From assembly GCF_003369915.1 (NCBI RefSeq), contig NW_022881614.1:18640336-18704335 (forward strand): DNA of 64,000 nucleotides. The letters run 5' to 3'. This document shows positions 35,819-47,020 of this stretch, piece by piece (the first letter of the stretch is position 1; every line of letters begins with the position of its first letter). The notes under the pieces are model-generated. The model saw nothing but the letters and a program-made list of their open reading frames with translations, made no database searches and was not told where the DNA came from. The stretch is from Drosophila miranda (Eukaryota > Arthropoda > Insecta > Diptera > Drosophilidae). The translations under genes were made by a program, and so were the position numbers.

Positions 35819-38800
35819 TCATTCTTCTTGTAGTAGTCCTAATTTGTTCCGCAGTTCCGCAAATCTTCCAGCAGGTAGTGGCTTCGTGAAGATGTCAGCA
35901 AGTTGGTTATCTGTATTCATATACTCAAGAGAAATCTCATTAGTTTCTATCTGTTCTCTTGAAAAATGATATTTTATATCAATATGCTTTGCTCTTTTAT
36001 GACATGAGGGATTATTTGCAATGCTAATACAGCCTTGGTTGTCTTCATAAATTTTAATGGGTCGGTCGCGTTTAAGATTAATACTATTTAGAAGAGACTT
36101 TAGCCATAAAGCTTCTCTTACAGCTTCAAATAGGGCCATATATTCAGCTTCAGTTGATGAAGCTGCCACTGAATTCTGTCTTTTTGTATTCCAACAAATT
36201 AAATTGGAATCGAACATTTTAAACAAATAACCCGTTGTACTTTTTCTATCAATCTCATTACTACCCCAATCGGAGTCTACATAGCCAACTAATGTATTTT
36301 CAAATGATGTATTCTTTTTAAATATAAGCTTCATATCAATAGTTCCCTTTAAATATCTAATAACCCTTTTTAAACATTGCCATAACTCAGCATTGTTCTT
36401 GCTACTATATCTACTCAAGATATTTACAGCAGTAGCTAAATCTGGTCGTGTACACAGCATTATGTACATTAAACAGCCAATAAGGTTACGACATGGAGCA
36501 TTGCAGTCTTCATCTGAGTTAAGTAACTCATAATTTAGTTTATTTAGTAATGGAGTACTGACTGAATTGCAACTATCCATGTTAAATTTATTTAAAATTC
36601 TTTTTACATATGCAGCTTGACTCAAATATATTTTGTCTTCAAACATTTCTACTCTGATACCGATAAAATGTTTTATCTCATTTAAATCAGTCATTCTAAA
36701 TCTTTCGCTTAAATACTTTTTGAAATTATTCATTCTATCCATATCCCTTGTCGCTATTACTACATCATCAACATATAATAATACATATATGTTTTTCTTT
36801 ATGTCACCTCTATCAAGAATATATATGCAACGATCCACGGGAGAGTTTACAAAATCGAATTCTTTCAATGCTTGCTCAAATACTTGAAACCAGAATCTAG
36901 CTGCTTGTTTGAGCCCATAAATGGCTTTGTTCAGTTTGCATACATGCCCAGCACCGCATGATACGCCCTGAGGAGGCCGCATATATATCATCTCCTCACT
37001 TAATGTACCATTGAGGAAAGCTGTTTTAACATCCATCTGATGGACTTTCAAATTAAACTGGACTGCCAATGATAGTACGAACCTAAAACTGGCAATTCTA
37101 GCAACGGGAGCAAATGTTTCTTCATAGTCTACTTGGTACTTTTGAGTAAATCCTCTTGCAACCAGTCTAGCTTTGTATTTTATTGGGACTCCTAGTTCAT
37201 TATATTTAATGGAAAATACCCATCTACTGTCTACAATATTTTTGTTTTCTGGCTTCTTTATAATTGTCCAGGTGTTATTAATTTCATGGGCATTTAACTC
37301 TGTATTTATTGCCTCCTCCCAATCAGATTTATCATTCCTAAAATTTATTTCATCAAAAGAATTTGGAACTTCATCAAACATTATATGGGCACACCTTCGG
37401 CTTAGATTTAACCTCTCACTTTTTCTACTAATTATATTAGTATCCTTATTTTCTTCACGACAATTATCTGGCTGATCAGCTTTCTCACAATCCTTACTCT
37501 CATTCGGGATATATAATTCCTTACTATCATTCAGGAAATCAGTTTTTCTTTTCCTACTTTCATTCGGAAAATTCAGCTTTTCGCATTCATTACTTTCATT
37601 CAGGATTTCACATTCCGTACTTTCATTCGGGAAATTAAACTGATCACATTCCTTACTCTCATTCAGGATTCCACATTCCGTACTATCATTCGGAAAAAAA
37701 CTGATCACATTCCTTACTCTCATTCAGGATTCCACATTCCGTACTATCATTCGGGAAATTAAGCTGATCAGATTCCTTACTCTCATTCAGGAATTCTTGT
37801 TGACTTCTTTCCTTACTCTCTTTCGGGAAATCTGTTTCAAATTTTACTTCTCTAGAATAAAGCATATTAGTCTCGTCTACGACAACATCTCTTGCAACAA
37901 TAACTTTTCCTTTAATGACATCAAACAATTTGAGTCCATTTTGTTCATACCCTATCAAGATAGCTTTGAATGATTTCTCATCAAATTTACCTTTTTTAAT
38001 TTTGTTGTGCACATACACGGTTGAACCGAACACTCTTAAAAACTTTAAATTGGGCTTTCTATTGTACCACAGCTCATATGGGGTCATTTTACAATCACCA
38101 AGTGCTTTGCTTGGAATTCTGTTGATTAGATATGTTGCAGTTAGCACAGCTTCACCCCAAAAACTTTTGTCTAATTTTGCACCATTTACCATAGCACGAG
38201 CTTTCTCTGTAATGGTTCTTATCATTCGCTCCGAAACACCATTCAACTGAGGTGTATGTGGCACTGTCAAATGATAACTTATTCCTTTATTAACGCAGAA
38301 CTCACGCATTTCATTCGACAGGTATTCTCTACCGTTGTCAATGTACAAATTGACAATCTTGAAATTAAAATGAGCCTCGCTCTTTGCTACAAAATCTTTA
38401 AATACATTGAATACATCTGATTTATATTTTAACAAATAGGTTACACAATAATGTGTAAATTGATCTACGAAGATCACAAAATAATTTGTATCGTCTAGTG
38501 TAACTGGTTTAATGGGGCCACATACATCTGAATGTATTACAAACAAGGGTCGTTTTATATAACTTTTATCTTTAGATTGCTTAAATGGCAACCTAGCCTG
38601 TTTCCCATTTAAACATGACTCACAAACTTCATCTGATATTTTTAAATTAACAAGAAGATTACTGTCATTAAATAAATTATTATTCTTTATTTCAAGCAAT
38701 TTTGCATTGCTTATATGCCCCAACCTCTCATGCCATAATCGATAATTATTTTTGTTCCTAGCATCTACACTGTATGCTTGGAATTTGACTACAGGTATAT

Positions 38801-39179
38801 CCAACATACCTGTATGTTTAACAACAATTACTCCATTTTTTGATATTGAGACACCACCACAGTCAAACTTAATTGACATCCCTGCCTGTTGCAGACGCTT
38901 GACAGACATGAGGTTTCCTGCTGCCTCCTTGCAGAAGAGCACATCCTCCAGTGTGATATTGTGTCCATTGTGCAGCCGCACAATTCCACGCTTAGTGGCA
39001 TATAAAAACTCGCCTTCTTTTGCCACAGCGATTTTAATTGGCTGCTCCAATTCGATGCAATCGGCGTACAGCGAGTCGTCATTGATCAAATGATCCGTTG
39101 CACCAGAATCGAGTATAAAACCGAGTTCATTATTTATTTGATCACTCTTTGTCATTTTCCGCATCATAAATGCGAACAC
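35819..39179 (-). pseudogene. Copia pol (PR-IN-RT-RNase H), one frameshift
   Basis: Domain order is the Ty1/copia order. In 39179-37686 there are protease LDSGATDHLI and integrase motifs HSDVCGPI, YIDNGREY and GVSERMIRT. In 37723-35819 there are reverse transcriptase (YVLLYVDDVVIATRD), RNase H (SSTEAEYMAL, YEDNQGCIS) and the C-terminal NQLADIFTKPLP. The two frames meet in a spacer made of repeats of NESKECDQ / FPNDSTEC type, where an A-run near 37695 shifts the frame. Upstream, stops separate pol from gag. The fused protein would normally be one Gag-Pol product. Confidence 0.92.
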
Positions 39180-39254
39180 GTGGCCCGATGCTGCAAGCTG
39201 AGCTTGTTTATTATGTTTATAATTTTCTTTATTTTGATTTAACCTTATAAACTG

Positions 39255-39978
39255 CTAACAGTCTTTTTTCATGTGCCCTTCTTTGCCACAGTGATGGCAT
39301 TTAATGTTACTTCTAGCTTTTCCCTTAAATAATATCTTTTGCCGTGTGTTTCTAGATCCAAACGTTTTACGATTATTAAAATTGTTATTATTTCTTACAA
39401 CTGCCTTCATGACTTTACTACTTGTATCAGTACTTTCATTTCTTAATTTGGTCTCGTAGTCGAACAATTTATTTTTTACAAACGCTAATGATAGAGTTTC
39501 ATCTGACAAAGTTTCGATTGCCGTGATGACACCATTATAGGTTGAAGGTAGAGTCTGCAGCAAATGTGCCCCTTTGTCCATCTCATCCATTTTAGCACTC
39601 ACTCACTGTTTCATCAAAAATAACAAAATGACTCGAAAGTGTCATTTCACTTGAGAGTTTGAGTGTTATTAAACGTTTACGTGCAGCTAATTGCGACGCA
39701 AGGCTTCTACGCTCATATATGGCGTCTAAATTCTTCAGGATATCACGTGCCGAAATGTCGCCTGCCGCGAAGTTTAGAAATGCGTCGCCTAAATATTGAA
39801 TTAAAATGCTCTTCGCACATCGCTCTGCCTTTTTCCAATTATCATCTACTTCGTTAGGCATTATGTTATCGACTACTTGGAGCACCTCTAATTCAGCAAA
39901 CAAAGCTCTGATTCTAAATTTCCATATAGAATATTTCTCGCCACAAAAAGGCTTAATATGTTGCTTATTTCTTTCCAT
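39255..39978 (-). pseudogene. Copia gag, broken
   Basis: The N-terminal gag segment starts MERNKQHIKPFCGEKYSIWK (39978). A deletion near 39600 shifts the frame, and the second segment ends with the zinc knuckle CHHCGKEGHMKKDC. A stop follows the knuckle at 39255-39257, before the protease. Confidence 0.88.
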
Positions 39979-40096
39979 TTTCTATGTATGTATGTATATA
40001 TTATACACACACACACTACAAAAAAAAAAAACTACACAAGAACGCACGCGGAACTAATTTCACAACTATTTGTTATTAATTTAATTTATTTAAATT

Positions 40097-40118
40097 GGCG
40101 TGGACTGGGCCCATAACC
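40097..40118 (-). other. Copia primer-binding site (half tRNA-iMet type)
   Basis: The minus strand reads GGTTATGGGCCCAGTCCACG directly after the 5' LTR. Copia is known to prime from a fragment of the initiator tRNA cut in the anticodon stem, and this sequence fits that region. Confidence 0.85.
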
Positions 40119-40385
40119 TATTGGATAACTAGCTATGACAATTAGTAAACGAATGACAGTACCAAGTTATATTTTTCTTTAAAGATTATTTATGTATTTC
40201 TTGATTACTTTTTCACTGCAACACCGGTACCACGTACATTCGATTCGAGATCAGAAAGGAAAGAGGAAGTGGACACTTCAAGTGTGACCAGACTAACTTT
40301 ACATAATAATACTTAATATATCGATAGTATTATTTAATAGTATTTAATGTTATTATTTGAATGTGGGAATAGGCGTATTCCAACA
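40119..40385 (-). repeat. 5' LTR of Copia
   Basis: 267 bp; identical by eye to the 3' LTR. The TGTAT target duplication follows at 40386. Confidence 0.95.
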
Positions 40386-40669
40386 TGTATGTATAAGTTT
40401 ATTATATTTTGCTTATTTTTTATTTTCATTTATATGTATGTACATATATCTAACAGATTTAATTTTAGGCGGGGAACATGGATGTGACTTAATTACTTAA
40501 AAGTCTTGAAATTAAGTCATATCAAGTCGACTCAAAGGTCAGATTAATTTTTGACCCCATTTAATATATAATGGCCTCCTCGTGGTGTTCCCTGGGTACC
40601 GATCTTCAATCGGTAGCCAATTTGAGCGGCGACTTTCTTAAGGAATATCCTCTATTTATAGAAAGAAAT

Positions 40670-41317
40670 ATATATATTTATGAAAATTTATTTAAGTATA
40701 TATATATTTTTTCTTATATTGTATATTTAGATACATCATTGTTTTAGTTATAATAAACAAAAAAGTCGAGAGCCGACGGCGTTTGCATAATTATTATAAT
40801 TTATAATCAACCTGTTTAAAATAAGGAAATAAATGTGCAATTATATTATTGTAATATTTTATATTTTGTGGTATAAATCAAACAAAAAACAGCTTTTATT
40901 TTATTTCCCGCGCCCTAGTGTACCATACCCCCACCCCCTGCCCATTCTTCATTTATTTTGTGGCGGTAGGTCAGTCCATCAAAAGACCCAAAACAAGAAC
41001 CAAACTCAAATTTCAGTTCTAGCGGCCAGCAATACTAAACATACACACGCAAAGTACGTGAGAATGCATGTGCACCCATACACTAAAACATGCTGGTGGC
41101 AAAACAGAACCAGACCTGAGAGAGTTCAAAAAATCTGAAAAAGCATACAATCACATATTTTTGTCGAAACATATTGCGTGTGTACTAACACATGCAAAGA
41201 TGTTCTCTCTGCGCTCTCTCTCTCATGATGACGTCACTCTGGGGTACTGAACGCGCTAGCCAGTGTGTGACGCTTTCGTTGTATGAACTGGCACATCTAT
41301 ATACTGTATGGTTAGTG
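40670..41317 (-). repeat. Right terminal inverted repeat of the Galileo-like element
   Basis: This is the inverse counterpart of 30433-31080, with a handful of substitutions and small indels. The flanking duplication TACATAC follows. Confidence 0.88.
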
Positions 41318-41324
41318 TACATAC

Positions 41325-42357
41325 TTAACTACGATATAAATTATATATAACTTTGGTGTTTTGACGTTTAATAAATCGTGTTCTTCACCGAAAAATATGA
41401 CATTATATATCATACAATACTGGAAAATCTTTTGGACAAACTTTTATTGAACTAGTTATTTTATGAACTGAACTAAAACAATGTAATTTGATTTATAAAT
41501 AATAACAATAATAATAACACAATGGACCTCTAATAGGACCAAGTGAGCTTGGTGGCGGAGGGGTTTCATTCTCCTCCCCTACTACCGCCTTAACCTAACC
41601 TAACAATAATAATAATATTTTATAATAATATGATATAATCTATAAATAATATACATGGCAAAATCGAGGTTAGAAAACTACGGCATATACGGCACATAGA
41701 AAACTTGGCGATAGGCCAGCGAAGCGATTGTAAGTTTTGGTTTGGGGGAATTGAATACATACATCATCTTGCTGAATTAATAATATTCCGTAATTCTATT
41801 CCGTATATATGTATCATAACCGATATAATTACATTGTGCGGGCATTATACCGGAAGATGTTTTAAAAATAAACATCAATGTGTTTTAATCCCTGGTGCAA
41901 TAATCACATATCGATGAGCTGTCATCCCTGGAGACAAATCATTTCAATAATAGCATGCGATGAATATCTGAGGATGACTATAGCAAGCCAACCGCCCGTT
42001 GGACCACCCAACAAGGAGGCGAGCCTGGACAGCAGAAGAATTGGAATCGGATTCAGTGACACATCGAGGTGTGCTTGGGGGTTATCGGACAGCAGCGCCG
42101 GCCATTGAGAAGTCTCTCATGGTTCTGGAGCAGGACATAAAGAATGGCAAGCGGATCGACAGGAAAGCCATCTAAGGAGCTCGATGCAGTCACAGAACGT
42201 GACGACGTGGGGCGTGGCCAAGGCGCTTTGCTTGGGCGACAGTACGCTGATCTTCAATCAGTAATTAGGATTCGACATGGATTCAGAGTAATAAAATATT
42301 TATTTCGCATGTTTGCATACATAATTGTAACATGAACTGATCATCGAAACTTCAGGG
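41325..42357. other. Non-coding spacer with a short LINE-like tail
   Basis: No intact gene is seen. At about 41521-41620 a C/T-rich stretch ends TTAACCTAACCTAAC followed by (AAT)n, resembling the 3' end of a short non-LTR insertion. Around 41990-42270 the sequence is GC-richer and looks formerly coding (for example a frame reading IEKSLMVLEQDIKNGKRIDR), but it is closed by stops and I do not recognise it. Confidence 0.4.
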
Positions 42358-42756
42358 CTAACATTTTTTTAAATCGACACACTTCCAACAGCATTCGGGC
42401 CAGTCTACTGTTGTGTCTACTCCATAAGTCTCACACTCTGCAAAAAGAGCTGGGTGTTGGCAGCTGAAATTGATAAATTAAATTAACACAATGAACCTGA
42501 TATACTCTCAATTGTACTTACTACACAAAATCAGCAGCTATTGGATAGTAAGCATTAAAATAAATACAGGAGTGTAATCCACACACATAGATTGATTGCA
42601 TTTGCCATCCAATGGGTACATATTGAAGAGCACCTGTTTCATGATGTTCCCTAATATCACAATTAGTTTTACTCAAGAAATCGTAAAGAATTGAGTCAGA
42701 GCATTTGCACCGGATACGACCAACATAATAATGAAGATAATTTTCAGGAAATTCAT
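42358..42756 (-). pseudogene. Single-VWC-domain (Vago-like) secreted peptide gene A, frameshifted
   Basis: The ATG at 42756 opens a good signal peptide (MNFLKIIFIIMLVVSGANA), but that frame stops after 27 codons. The adjacent frame carries the conserved part: KTNC, then VCGLHSC, a phase-consistent GT-AG intron (42521-42464), then YC, FAEC and WPECCWKCV, ending KKC and TAG. The eight-cysteine pattern with PECCWKC is that of single von Willebrand C (SVC) secreted peptides, which in insects respond to infection or nutrition. A one-base frameshift between signal peptide and domain is the simplest reading. A second intron cannot be fully excluded. It is a paralogue of the gene at 52682-53106. Confidence 0.6.
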
Positions 42757-42788
42757 TGCAGGCAGGCAAGACAAGGCGGCAAACCTAC

Positions 42789-43691
42789 AATCCGATCTGA
42801 TCAAGATTCAGCAATCTGATAGATATGGTCATTATCTATGATTCTGCGTTTTTAGTTTTCTCAAATGTGCAATATTGTCGATGCAACAGATTTTCGTCCT
42901 TTGTGGGGGCGGAAGATGGTGGGGCGAAATTCTGGGATATACGTTTTATAGTCAGATCTAACAGAAGTGCGGATACCAAATTTGGTTACTCTAGCCTTAA
43001 TAGTCTCTGAGATTTGTGGATGCCCCAGATTTTCGTCCTTTGCGGGGGCGGAAGGGGGTGTGGCGACATTTGGACACGAAACGGTCAAGGTCCGATATCA
43101 CAGGAGTGTGGATACCAAATTTGGTTGCTCTGGCTCTTATAGGTTCTGAGATCCTTGAACTCATATTTTGCAATTGGCAAAACCGACCATGAAACCTGTG
43201 TGTTAGAGAGAGACAGAGCGAGAAAGAATGAAATTGTTTTCTTGATTCTGGCTATAATAATTATACGATCTGGTTGAGATTTTACACTCTAGAACATATA
43301 GTCATCCTCTACGATTCTGCGTTTTTGGTTTTATCGTATCTTTAAATATGTGGATGCCACAGATTTTCGTTCTTTGTGGGGGCGGAAGTGGGCGGGGCGA
43401 AGTTTTGAAATATTTTTGTAGCAGTGACATATCACAGAAGTCTGGATCCAAAACATCGTTGCTCTAGCTCTTATAGTCTTTGAGCACTAGGCGCTGAAGG
43501 GGACGGACAGACGGACGGACGGACGGACGGACGGACGGACAGACAGACAGGGCTCAATTGACTCGGCTTTTGATGCTGATCAGGAATATATTTACTTTAT
43601 GGGGTCGGAAACGATTCCTTCTGGACGTTACACACATCCACTTTTACCACAAATCTAATATACCCCAATACTCATTTTGAGTATCGGGTAT
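42789..43691 (-). mobile_element. Helentron-type element (copy D), truncated
   Basis: Minus orientation. The hairpin-bearing 3' end is missing and the element begins mid-sequence at CCGATCTGATCAAGATTC. The other end, with the (GGAC)n array and GAGTATCGGGTAT, is intact. Confidence 0.88.
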
Positions 43692-43860
43692 AAAAAAAGA
43701 AAAATTCTGCTGTATGGGAGAGCACTTGCGGTTCCCATGAAAACTAAAGCTTTGCTGCTGCTAACTGCCAAAATTATAAAGAATCGAATGGAACAAATAA
43801 ACCTTTTCTTATGGCATTTACTATATATAATTCGTACACTTCCGACGAATACAAATACTT

Positions 43861-44973
43861 TGCTGCGTACACCGCAACTCTACAGTTATACCCGATACTA
43901 AGTCAGTGTGGCTCTCCTGCGGCACACGCCGCTAATATTGAACCACACGACAAAGAGTGCGTGCGAGAGAGACAGAAAATCAGTCTGAGCGTGACGTCGG
44001 GCGCTGCGTGCCCTCTGCAAATTGATTTCTTGCTTTTGGCTACAAAAATGATCCTATCTGATCCTGATTCAGCAATCTGATAGATATAGTCATTATCTAT
44101 GATTCTGCGTTTTTAGTTTTCTCGAATGTGCAATATTGTGGATGCAACAGATTTTCGTCCTTTGTGGAGGCGGAAGGAGTGGGGCGAAATTCTGAGATAT
44201 ACGTTTTATAGTGAGATCTAACGGAAGTGCGGATACCAAATTTGGTTACTCTAGCCTTAATAGTCTCTGAGATTTGTGGATGCCCCAGATTTTCGTCCTT
44301 TGCGGGGGCGGAAGGGGGGGTGGCGAAAATTGGGCACACGAAACGGTCAAGGTCCGATATCACAGGAGTGTGGATACCAAATTTGGTTGCTCTGGCTCTT
44401 ATAGGTTCTGAGATCCTTGAACTCATATTTTGCAATTGGCAAAGCCGACCCTGAAACCTGTGTGTTAGAGAGAGACAGAGCGAGAAAGAATGAAATTGTT
44501 TTCTTGATTCTGGCTATAATAATTATACGATCTGGTTGAGATTTTACACTCTAGAACATATAGTCATCCTCTACGATTCTGCGTTTTTGGCTTTATCGTA
44601 TCTTTAAAAATGTGGATGCCACAGATTTTCGTCCTTTGTGGGGGCGGAAGTGGGCGGGGCGAAGTTTTGAAATATTTTTGTAGCAGTGACATATCACAGA
44701 AGTCTGGATACAAAACATCGTTGCTCTAGCTCTTATAGTCTTTGAGCACTAGGCGCTGAAGGGGACGGACGGACGGACGGACGGACGGACGGACGGACGG
44801 ACGGACGGACGGACAGACGGACAGACAGACAGGGCTCAATCGACCCGGCTATTGATGCTGATCAAGAATATATATACTTTATGGGGTCGGAAACGATTCC
44901 TTCTGGACGTTACACACATCCACTTTTACCACAAATCTAATATACCCCAATACTCATTTTGAGTACCGGGTAT
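43861..44973 (-). mobile_element. Helentron-type element (copy E)
   Basis: Minus orientation. It begins within the terminal hairpin (GCTGCGTACACCGCAACTC) and runs to GAGTACCGGGTAT. It directly precedes repeat-protein gene copy 1. The (GGAC)n array near 44763 is long. The 170 bp between copies D and E hold nothing I recognise. Confidence 0.88.
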
Positions 44974-45135
44974 AAAAATCTACTCATTTGTAACGTTTCT
45001 CAGCATTCCCCTCCATTTACTTCATACCATACCATACATATATTAGTATGGACTCGAATTAGTAGATATATTTTATTGTTTTTTTAAATCAAAAGTGAAA
45101 TACTAAATTCGTTTAAAACTTCCCGTTAATCATCA

Positions 45136-46595
45136 ATGTGGCCGGATCGATTTTCCTGTGTGCATTTCTGCATTTTGTGCCTCCTGTTCTTGGTAAGTAC
45201 AGGGGGTTGCTCTTTTCATTTCTCCATGAAACACTGCGTAAATCAACACAATCCCAGATTATCCGTCAAAATGCGCTACAAGCAGCGCCGGTCCAGCATC
45301 TGGCGCCGCATTCTCAAGGCGCACAAGAGTCACTAAAGGAGCCTGACGTTGAGTTTCAGTGGACAAATAGAACCGGATCTGGATCTCGGTCCAGCTTAGG
45401 ACTGCTTACTAGCCTGAGCCGTAAGTCCTCCCAGCAAGTGAGGAAAAAAATCCCACCGATAGTGCATTCTCCCCGAAAAAATAACCAGGACAGTGACAAG
45501 CGGGTAAGGAGCCGGGACAAAAAGCGACCTATAGAAGATGTTTACAAGGAGATATTTCCAAGCCTACCAGAAGCAGCGCCGGCCCATCGTTCGCAGTACT
45601 CTCGAGACTTTCACGAGTCACTCAAGGAGCCTCAGGTTAAGTTTGAGGGGTCAAATAAAACCGATGATAACACGGACCGTGTGGAGACACGGAAATCGGG
45701 ATCTGGGACCAGCATGGGCCTGCCCACTGGCCTGCGCCATAAATCCTCCCAGCAAGTGAGGAAAAAAAACCCACCGATAGTGCATTCTCACCGAAAAAAG
45801 AACCAGAACAGTGACAAGCGGGTAAGGAGCCGGAAGAAACAGCGACCTGTAGAAGATCTTTCCAAGGAGATCTTTCCAAGCCTACCAGAAGCTGCGCCGG
45901 TCCATCGTTCACAGTACTCTCGACTCACTCACGAGTCACTCAAGGAGCCTCACGTTGAGTTTCAGGGGCCAAATAAAACCGAGAATAACAAGGACCATGT
46001 AGGGACGTGGAAATCGGGATCGGAGTCCAGCTTGGGCCTGCCTACTGGCTTGTCCCGTAACTCCTCCCAGCAAGTGCACCCACCGATAGTGTATTCTCCC
46101 CGAAAAAATAACCAGAACAGTGACAAGCGGGTAAGGAGCCGGAAGAAACAGCGACCTATAGAAGATCTGTCCAAGGAAATCTTTCCAAGCCTTCCAGAAG
46201 CTGCGCCGACCCATCGTTCGCAGTACTCTCGACTCACTCACGAATCACTCAAGGAGCGTCACGTTGAGTTTCAGGGGCCAAATAAAACCGAGAATAACAA
46301 GGACCATGTAGAGACACGGAAATCGGGATCGGGGTCCAGCTTGGGCCTGCCTACTGGCCTGCCCCGTAAATCCTCCCAGCAAATAAAGGAAGAAAAACCA
46401 CCGATAGTGCATCCTTCCCGAAAAAATCAGGAAAGCGACAAGCAGGGAAGGAGCGATGGCAAACTGCGCCCCATAGAAGATCTTTCCTTTCGTGCCGGGA
46501 AAGAGGTAACGACTAAAAGAAGACCAAAAGAACTCACCATACCATTAGCGCGCAAAATGATGGGCAACCTGGCCAGGCGAATGGAAAACCCCTAG
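45136..46595 (+). CDS. Unrecognised secreted protein with four ~100-residue repeats (copy 1)
   Basis: Exon 1 is 45136-45192 (19 codons, MWPDRFSCVHFCILCLLFL), a signal-peptide core. A 65-bp GT-AG intron (45193-45257) joins it in phase to exon 2 (45258-46595), giving about 464 residues. Starting at the ATG and splicing is preferred over an unspliced frame that lacks an ATG. The mature protein is very basic and hydrophilic, made of four imperfect repeats of about 96-106 residues. Each has HESLKEPxVEFQGxNKT, then SGSxSSLGLPTGLxRKSSQQ, PPIVHSPRK, SDKRVRSRKKQRPIEDLSKE and IFPSLPEAAPxHRSQYSR. NKT offers N-glycosylation sites and KR/RKK sites could be cleaved. There are almost no cysteines in the repeats. 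I know no family for it. The second copy is at 48300-49759. Confidence 0.72.
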
Positions 46596-46605
46596 GCTGT
46601 CACCT

Positions 46606-46989
46606 ATGGCGGTGTGTGGCACGACACTCGTCTCGCTGTCGCCCATTTCAGTAGAATGCCCCGAATTCATCTGGTATCGTCGCCATTACTATCCCGATGA
46701 TGCCAAGCTTGTCAGCGTGTGCAACACTAAGTCGACCCTGTATTATTCTTACCATTTCAAATGGATCCAAAAGACGTCTTGGAAATGGGTGGCACACCAT
46801 GTCTACGAGAAGCCCTTCGATTTCAGACGGATTAGCTCTGAAGCGAGGGAATCCGTTCACGACGACGAATGCCACAGCCTTGGCAAGAAAAGAAAGACCA
46901 CGGTCCTTGAACATCTTGATTGTGTCCTTAAGGCCTATCAAGAAATGGAATACCGTATGCCCCAATATCCAAAGCGTCAGGACGGATGA
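46606..46989 (+). CDS. Downstream 127-codon frame, probably the C-terminal domain of the repeat protein
   Basis: It opens 10 bp after the repeat protein's stop, in another frame, and is preserved in both duplicate copies. It encodes a compact, Cys/Trp/Tyr-containing sequence (ECPEFIWYRRHYYPDD, SWKWVAHHVYEKPF, LEHLDCVLKAYQEMEYR) quite unlike the repeats, as expected for a folded domain. CATTTCAG just before ECPEF is a good splice acceptor, so it may be a last exon joined to the repeat exon by an intron whose donor I cannot fix (GTAACG at 46507 and GTGCCG near 46493 are candidates; the first does not give the right phase). It could also be a separate gene, or the result of an old frameshift. 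Confidence 0.4.
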   Translation: MAVCGTTLVSLSPISVECPEFIWYRRHYYPDDAKLVSVCNTKSTLYYSYHFKWIQKTSWKWVAHHVYEKPFDFRRISSEARESVHDDECHSLGKKRKTTVLEHLDCVLKAYQEMEYRMPQYPKRQDG

Positions 46990-47020
46990 TAGTTTAAGAA
47001 TCCGCAAAGAAACAAATGAA

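Larger units (their letters stand above)
35220..40385 (-). mobile_element. Copia LTR retrotransposon, full length, nested in the Galileo-like element
   Basis: LTRs of 267 bp lie at 35220-35486 and 40119-40385; reading by eye I found no difference between them, which implies recent insertion. They read TGTTGGAATACG...CCAATA on the minus strand, as Copia LTRs do. The 5-bp duplication TGTAT lies at 35215-35219 and 40386-40390. The primer-binding site after the 5' LTR matches the internal part of initiator tRNA-Met, a Copia hallmark. A polypurine tract, GAGGGGGGCG, abuts the 3' LTR. Gag and pol are present but frameshifted. Confidence 0.96.
30433..41317 (+). mobile_element. Galileo-like P-superfamily transposon with long TIRs, twice interrupted
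   Basis: Long terminal inverted repeats of about 648 bp start CACTAACCATACAGT (30433-31080) and end ACTGTATGGTTAGTG (40670-41317). The same 7-bp duplication TACATAC flanks the element at 30426-30432 and 41318-41324. Galileo is the known P-superfamily member with long TIRs and 7-bp duplications. It encodes a P-type transposase. A Helentron (31514-32431) and a Copia element (35220-40385) are nested inside; without them it is about 4.8 kb. It is broken by frameshifts and so probably inactive. Confidence 0.9.

Noticed and set aside
45936..46241. Minus-strand frames opposite the repeat-protein gene
   Set aside because: They mirror the repeats of the sense frame and have no signal peptide or splice logic of their own.
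45138..46595. Unspliced 485-codon frame starting two bases inside the ATG
   Set aside because: It would start at GTG; the ATG at 45136 with a 65-bp intron gives a proper signal peptide and the same repeat frame.
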